From Myxococcales bacterium (lineage in GTDB: Bacteria; Myxococcota_A; UBA9160; SMWR01), in NCBI GenBank assembly GCA_022561775.1, contig JADFQO010000021.1, forward strand, positions 1-48,683: a stretch of 48,683 nt of DNA. The letters are read 5' to 3'. The number at the start of each line of letters is the position of its first letter. Position 1 is the stretch's first letter. Positions 46,014-48,683 of this stretch are shown piece by piece. The notes below the pieces were generated by a model that saw only the letters and a program-made list of their open reading frames with translations, had not been told where the DNA came from and did no database searches. The position numbers were made by a program, and so were the translations under genes.

Positions 46014-47717
46014 GTGAATCAGACGAAAGGCACTTCTCAGGACACGGCTGCCGGGCGCGAGCGGTTGCTCCGGTCGTGGCTGGCCCGTTTGCCGCGGGGC
46101 GCCAGCTCGGAACCCAGCTCGTACATCCGCTCGCGGTGGCTGTTCATGCGGCTGCTGGGGGTGGTGTATCTCATCGCCTTCGTGTCGTGGTGGGTGCAAC
46201 TGGACGGCCTGTCCGGCAGCCGTGGCATCACACCGACGGCGACGACCTTGGAGTTTCTGCAGAATCAACTTGGCCTGGAGACCTTTGCGGATTATGCCAC
46301 CCAGGTTCCGACCCTGCTGTGGTTCGATAGCAGCGATCGCACGCTGCACGGGCTCTGCGCCGCCGGAGTGATTCTCGCGCTGCTGGTCGTGGTGCGCGTG
46401 TGCGTCGGCCCGGCGCTGGTGTTGTTGTGGGCCGCCTATCTGTCGATGTGCGCGGCCGACGCGGTCTTCCTCGGATTCCAGTGGGAGAATCTGCTTCTCG
46501 AAGCGGGCTTCCTGGCGATTTTCTGGGCACCGTGGCGACCGCGGCCGCGCCTGAAGACCGATTCTGAGCCCGGTTGGGCGGGCCGCTGGCTGCTGTACTG
46601 GCTGCTGTTTCGTTTGATGCTGTCCTCGGGCGTGGTCAAGCTGCTCAGCGGGGACGCGGTGTGGCTGGATTTCACGGCCCTGCAGTACCACTACTGGACA
46701 CAGTGCATCCCGACGCCGCTGGCGTGGACCTTTCACCAGTTTCCGCTGTGGTTCCAGAAGTTCTCCTGTGCGGCGATGTTCGCGGTCGAGGTCGGGGCGC
46801 CGTTCCTGATCTGCTTCCCGCGACGGCCGCGAATGTTTGGTGGTCTGCTCATCGTGCTGCTGATGGCCGCGATTGCGGCCACCGGCAACTACAACTACTT
46901 CAACCTCCTGGCGGCCGTGCTGTGCATTCCGCTGTTCGACGACCGCGCGCTGCGTCGGCTCTGGCCATGGCGATCGCGTCCTGAGAGCGACGCGGGGACC
47001 TCGTCCGCTGCGACGGAAACCGAGCTGGACCAGGCCGGCCATCGACGGCCCGTGCGTATCGCCTGGCGCTGGACTGCCTTCGGCCTCACGGCCGTGTTCG
47101 TGCTGGCCATCGCCACTGCGGGCGGCGTGCAGATGTGGCGGCACTGGGACCGGCTGATTCCGCCGGGCAGGACTTTCCTCGGGGTCGAATTCCGCAGCGT
47201 GCCCAAACCGCTCGTGGACGCCGTGGAGCGCGTCCGTCCATTCCGATCGGTCAACAGCTATGGCCTGTTCACGAACATGACTGAGAGGCGCCCGGAGCTG
47301 ATCATCGAGGGCAGTGACGACGGTCGAACGTGGCACAGCTACGCGTTCAAGTACAAGGCCGGGGACGTCAATCGGGCGCCGCCGTGGGTCGCCCCGCACC
47401 AGCCGCGCCTGGACTGGCAGATGTGGTTCGAGGCCCTGCGCGCTGAACGTGTCGTCGGCCGATCCGGTAACCGCCGCGTCGAACCCAACTGGTGGTTTCG
47501 GCAGTTTCTGAGCCGTCTACTCGAAGGTGAGCCCGCAGTGCTCGCATTGCTGGAGAACAACCCCTTTCCGGACGAACCAGCGCGGTTCGTGCGCGCGGAA
47601 CTCTACCAGTACAGCTTCACGACTCGTGAAGAGAAAGCGGAAACCGGTGCGTGGTGGTCGCGGACTTACGTCGGGCACTACGCACTCATGCGCCCCAGCG
47701 GTCCGGGCGGCGAATGA
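46014..47717 (+). CDS. Lipase maturation factor family membrane protein
   Basis: 567 residues from GTG 46014; an in-frame ATG at 45888 adds 42 residues without family character. Several membrane helices in the first two thirds: FMRLLGVVYLIAFVSWWVQ, then segments near CAAGVILALLVVVRV and LLIVLLMAAIAATG. Family motifs include LGFQWENLLLEAGFLAIFWAPW, SGVVKLLSGD, LQYHYWTQCIPTPLAW and ATGNYNYFNLLA. The C-terminal globular domain has FRSVNSYGLFTNMT and PELIIEGSDDGRTW. The animal members fold lipases in the ER; the bacterial role is unknown. No lipase gene is next to it. Confidence 0.85.
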   Translation: MNQTKGTSQDTAAGRERLLRSWLARLPRGASSEPSSYIRSRWLFMRLLGVVYLIAFVSWWVQLDGLSGSRGITPTATTLEFLQNQLGLETFADYATQVPTLLWFDSSDRTLHGLCAAGVILALLVVVRVCVGPALVLLWAAYLSMCAADAVFLGFQWENLLLEAGFLAIFWAPWRPRPRLKTDSEPGWAGRWLLYWLLFRLMLSSGVVKLLSGDAVWLDFTALQYHYWTQCIPTPLAWTFHQFPLWFQKFSCAAMFAVEVGAPFLICFPRRPRMFGGLLIVLLMAAIAATGNYNYFNLLAAVLCIPLFDDRALRRLWPWRSRPESDAGTSSAATETELDQAGHRRPVRIAWRWTAFGLTAVFVLAIATAGGVQMWRHWDRLIPPGRTFLGVEFRSVPKPLVDAVERVRPFRSVNSYGLFTNMTERRPELIIEGSDDGRTWHSYAFKYKAGDVNRAPPWVAPHQPRLDWQMWFEALRAERVVGRSGNRRVEPNWWFRQFLSRLLEGEPAVLALLENNPFPDEPARFVRAELYQYSFTTREEKAETGAWWSRTYVGHYALMRPSGPGGE

Positions 47718-47890
47718 TGTCCGCGCTCCCGAGATCAGCTTCTTCGTCCGCGTCCGCAATCTCACCGACGGGCAGGCGCGCGTCTCCACCCCCTTGCTCA
47801 AGAACGTCGCGCCGCTGCCAGACCGCGATGTGCGCCTGGGAGCGGAGCTGGCGCTCTAGCGCGAGTCTTGGTAAAACGAGCGCGGCCGCA

Positions 47891-48460
47891 CTAGCGGCGA
47901 ACGCCCGCTGCCTTGGCGGTGTGCGTGGCGATTGCATCCATCAACGGCGGTGACAGGCAGTCGTAGCGTTCCAGACCGAGCGTCTTCAGCCGCTTGCGAA
48001 CCTCGTCCATCCCAGCCGGATCCGCACCCGACTCGATGATCGAAGACACAAAGGCCGCGAACTCCGGTTCGCACCAGCCTTCCTCATCAGACAACTCCGT
48101 GTGGATGAAGTCGAGCCCGAAAAACGGATGCTTCTCGTTTTCGATTCGGCCGTACATGTGAACGCCGCACGCCTTGCAGGCTTGGCGTTGAATCGCAGCC
48201 GACGCGTCGACGACCTTGAGCTTGTTCCCATTCGCGGTAACCGCCAGACTGTCCCGCGGAACCACGGCAACCTGTGAAAACAACGCCCCCTCGGGTTTCC
48301 AGCATTGGGTGCAACCGCACACGTGATTGTGGGCGGACTGTGACTTCACAGTGATTTCGACCCGCTGATCTCTGCAATGACAGTGAAGTTTCCCGCCCGC
48401 GAAGTCCTTGTTCCCAGACTTCACACCACTGTCGACAGCCGGATGAATCGACACGCTCAT
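47891..48460 (-). CDS. gfa: Glutathione-dependent formaldehyde-activating enzyme (S-hydroxymethylglutathione synthase)
   Basis: 189 residues, the length of Gfa. Seven cysteines match the family pattern: Cys27/Cys29 (HCHC) with Cys95/Cys98 (CKAC) as the structural zinc site, and Cys48/Cys50/Cys53 (CGCTQC) as the catalytic zinc site. C-terminal [19 protein letters not shown] is also typical. It speeds adduct formation between formaldehyde and glutathione, the first step of glutathione-linked formaldehyde oxidation. Start has GAGGAG 8 nt upstream. No formaldehyde dehydrogenase is adjacent. It would help deal with formaldehyde from amine or methyl oxidation elsewhere in the window; that link is inference. 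Confidence 0.9.
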   Translation of the reverse strand: MSVSIHPAVDSGVKSGNKDFAGGKLHCHCRDQRVEITVKSQSAHNHVCGCTQCWKPEGALFSQVAVVPRDSLAVTANGNKLKVVDASAAIQRQACKACGVHMYGRIENEKHPFFGLDFIHTELSDEEGWCEPEFAAFVSSIIESGADPAGMDEVRKRLKTLGLERYDCLSPPLMDAIATHTAKAAGVRR

Positions 48461-48683
48461 GGATCGCTCCTCTCATCTGGACCGGATCGCACTGGTTGCG
48501 CATTCTTCGCGAATGGCACCCAGGGCCCTCGGGGGTCCCGCCTTCGGGCTTCGGATAGCATGCACCCGGAACCGATAAATTGGAAACGATTCTTCAGACG
48601 TGGGCCCGGTCCACCCCACGGCGAGCCCGCGGCCGGATCGCTCCGGCCCCGTGACCAGCTAGAAGCGAAATCCGTTAGCCTGA

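Noticed and set aside
47718-47859. Plus-strand tail reading SFFVRVRNLTDGQARVS and stop after the lipase maturation factor
   Set aside because: It is somewhat protein-like and may be the end of a lost gene, but it is short, has no start and matches no family I can name.
1-48683. CRISPR arrays, tRNA and rRNA genes, intact IS elements, phage genes, toxin-antitoxin or defence modules
   Set aside because: None was found on reading both strands. The repeats present are single short pairs, not arrays, and no transposase, integrase or defence domain appears.

Overview
The window is GC-rich, gene-dense bacterial DNA. It comes from a Gram-negative organism: there are many lipoprotein signal peptides, an outer-membrane-barrel-like protein, a PEP-CTERM surface protein, a double PilZ protein and the C-terminal tail of a TonB-dependent receptor. 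The mix of MttB-type methyltransferase, GcvT-like proteins, ASPIC/UnbV FG-GAP proteins, lipase maturation factor and PEP-CTERM suits an environmental deltaproteobacterial lineage (Myxococcota- or Desulfobacterota/Binatota-like). That placement is inference, since no marker gene or rRNA is present. I see no rRNA, tRNA, CRISPR array, intact transposase or phage gene.

Layout. 1-7.2 kb: envelope genes (TPR lipoprotein plus HIT hydrolase, PEP-CTERM protein, sulfatase-fold enzyme with Thr at the nucleophile position, small Spy-like lipoprotein, barrel-like protein). 7.5-11.3 kb: an apparent operon of a non-pyrrolysine MttB-family methyltransferase, an AruI-like ThDP decarboxylase and a BetI-like TetR regulator. 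11.3-18.2 kb: a zinc metallopeptidase lipoprotein, a frameshifted class III aminotransferase, a graveyard of gene fragments and short repeats (14.5-15.2 kb), then a class III aminotransferase and a P5C-dehydrogenase-like aldehyde dehydrogenase. 18.5-21.2 kb: thiolase and fused two-domain CoA-transferase. 21.3-27.5 kb, minus strand: a tightly coupled five-gene run of divergent KamA, an 81-residue MttB-like N-terminal domain, a GcvT-like protein and two PYROXD2/phytoene-desaturase-like flavoproteins. 27.9-32.6 kb: two secreted lipoprotein hydrolases, a CocE/NonD enzyme and a beta-lactamase-fold/D-aminoacylase fusion. 32.7-39.4 kb: double PilZ protein, second GcvT-like protein, GT1 glycosyltransferase, flavin amine oxidase, DoxX protein, FHA protein. 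39.7-48.5 kb: two FG-GAP/ASPIC-UnbV proteins, a lipoprotein, a lipase maturation factor and a glutathione-dependent formaldehyde-activating enzyme.

How the genes may work together (inference). The 7.5-27.5 kb region reads as a catabolic island for amino acids and methylated amines. MttB-type and GcvT-type proteins would remove methyl groups, with flavoproteins as possible oxidants. Aminotransferases, a 2-oxoacid decarboxylase and a semialdehyde dehydrogenase would process the carbon skeleton. Thiolase and CoA-transferase would finish a 3-oxoacid branch. The BetI-like regulator and the formaldehyde-activating enzyme fit such a theme. No corrinoid protein or corrinoid activase is present, so the MttB partner must lie elsewhere or the chemistry differs. 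The KamA / MttB-domain / GcvT / twin flavoprotein operon is the best candidate for an undescribed pathway.
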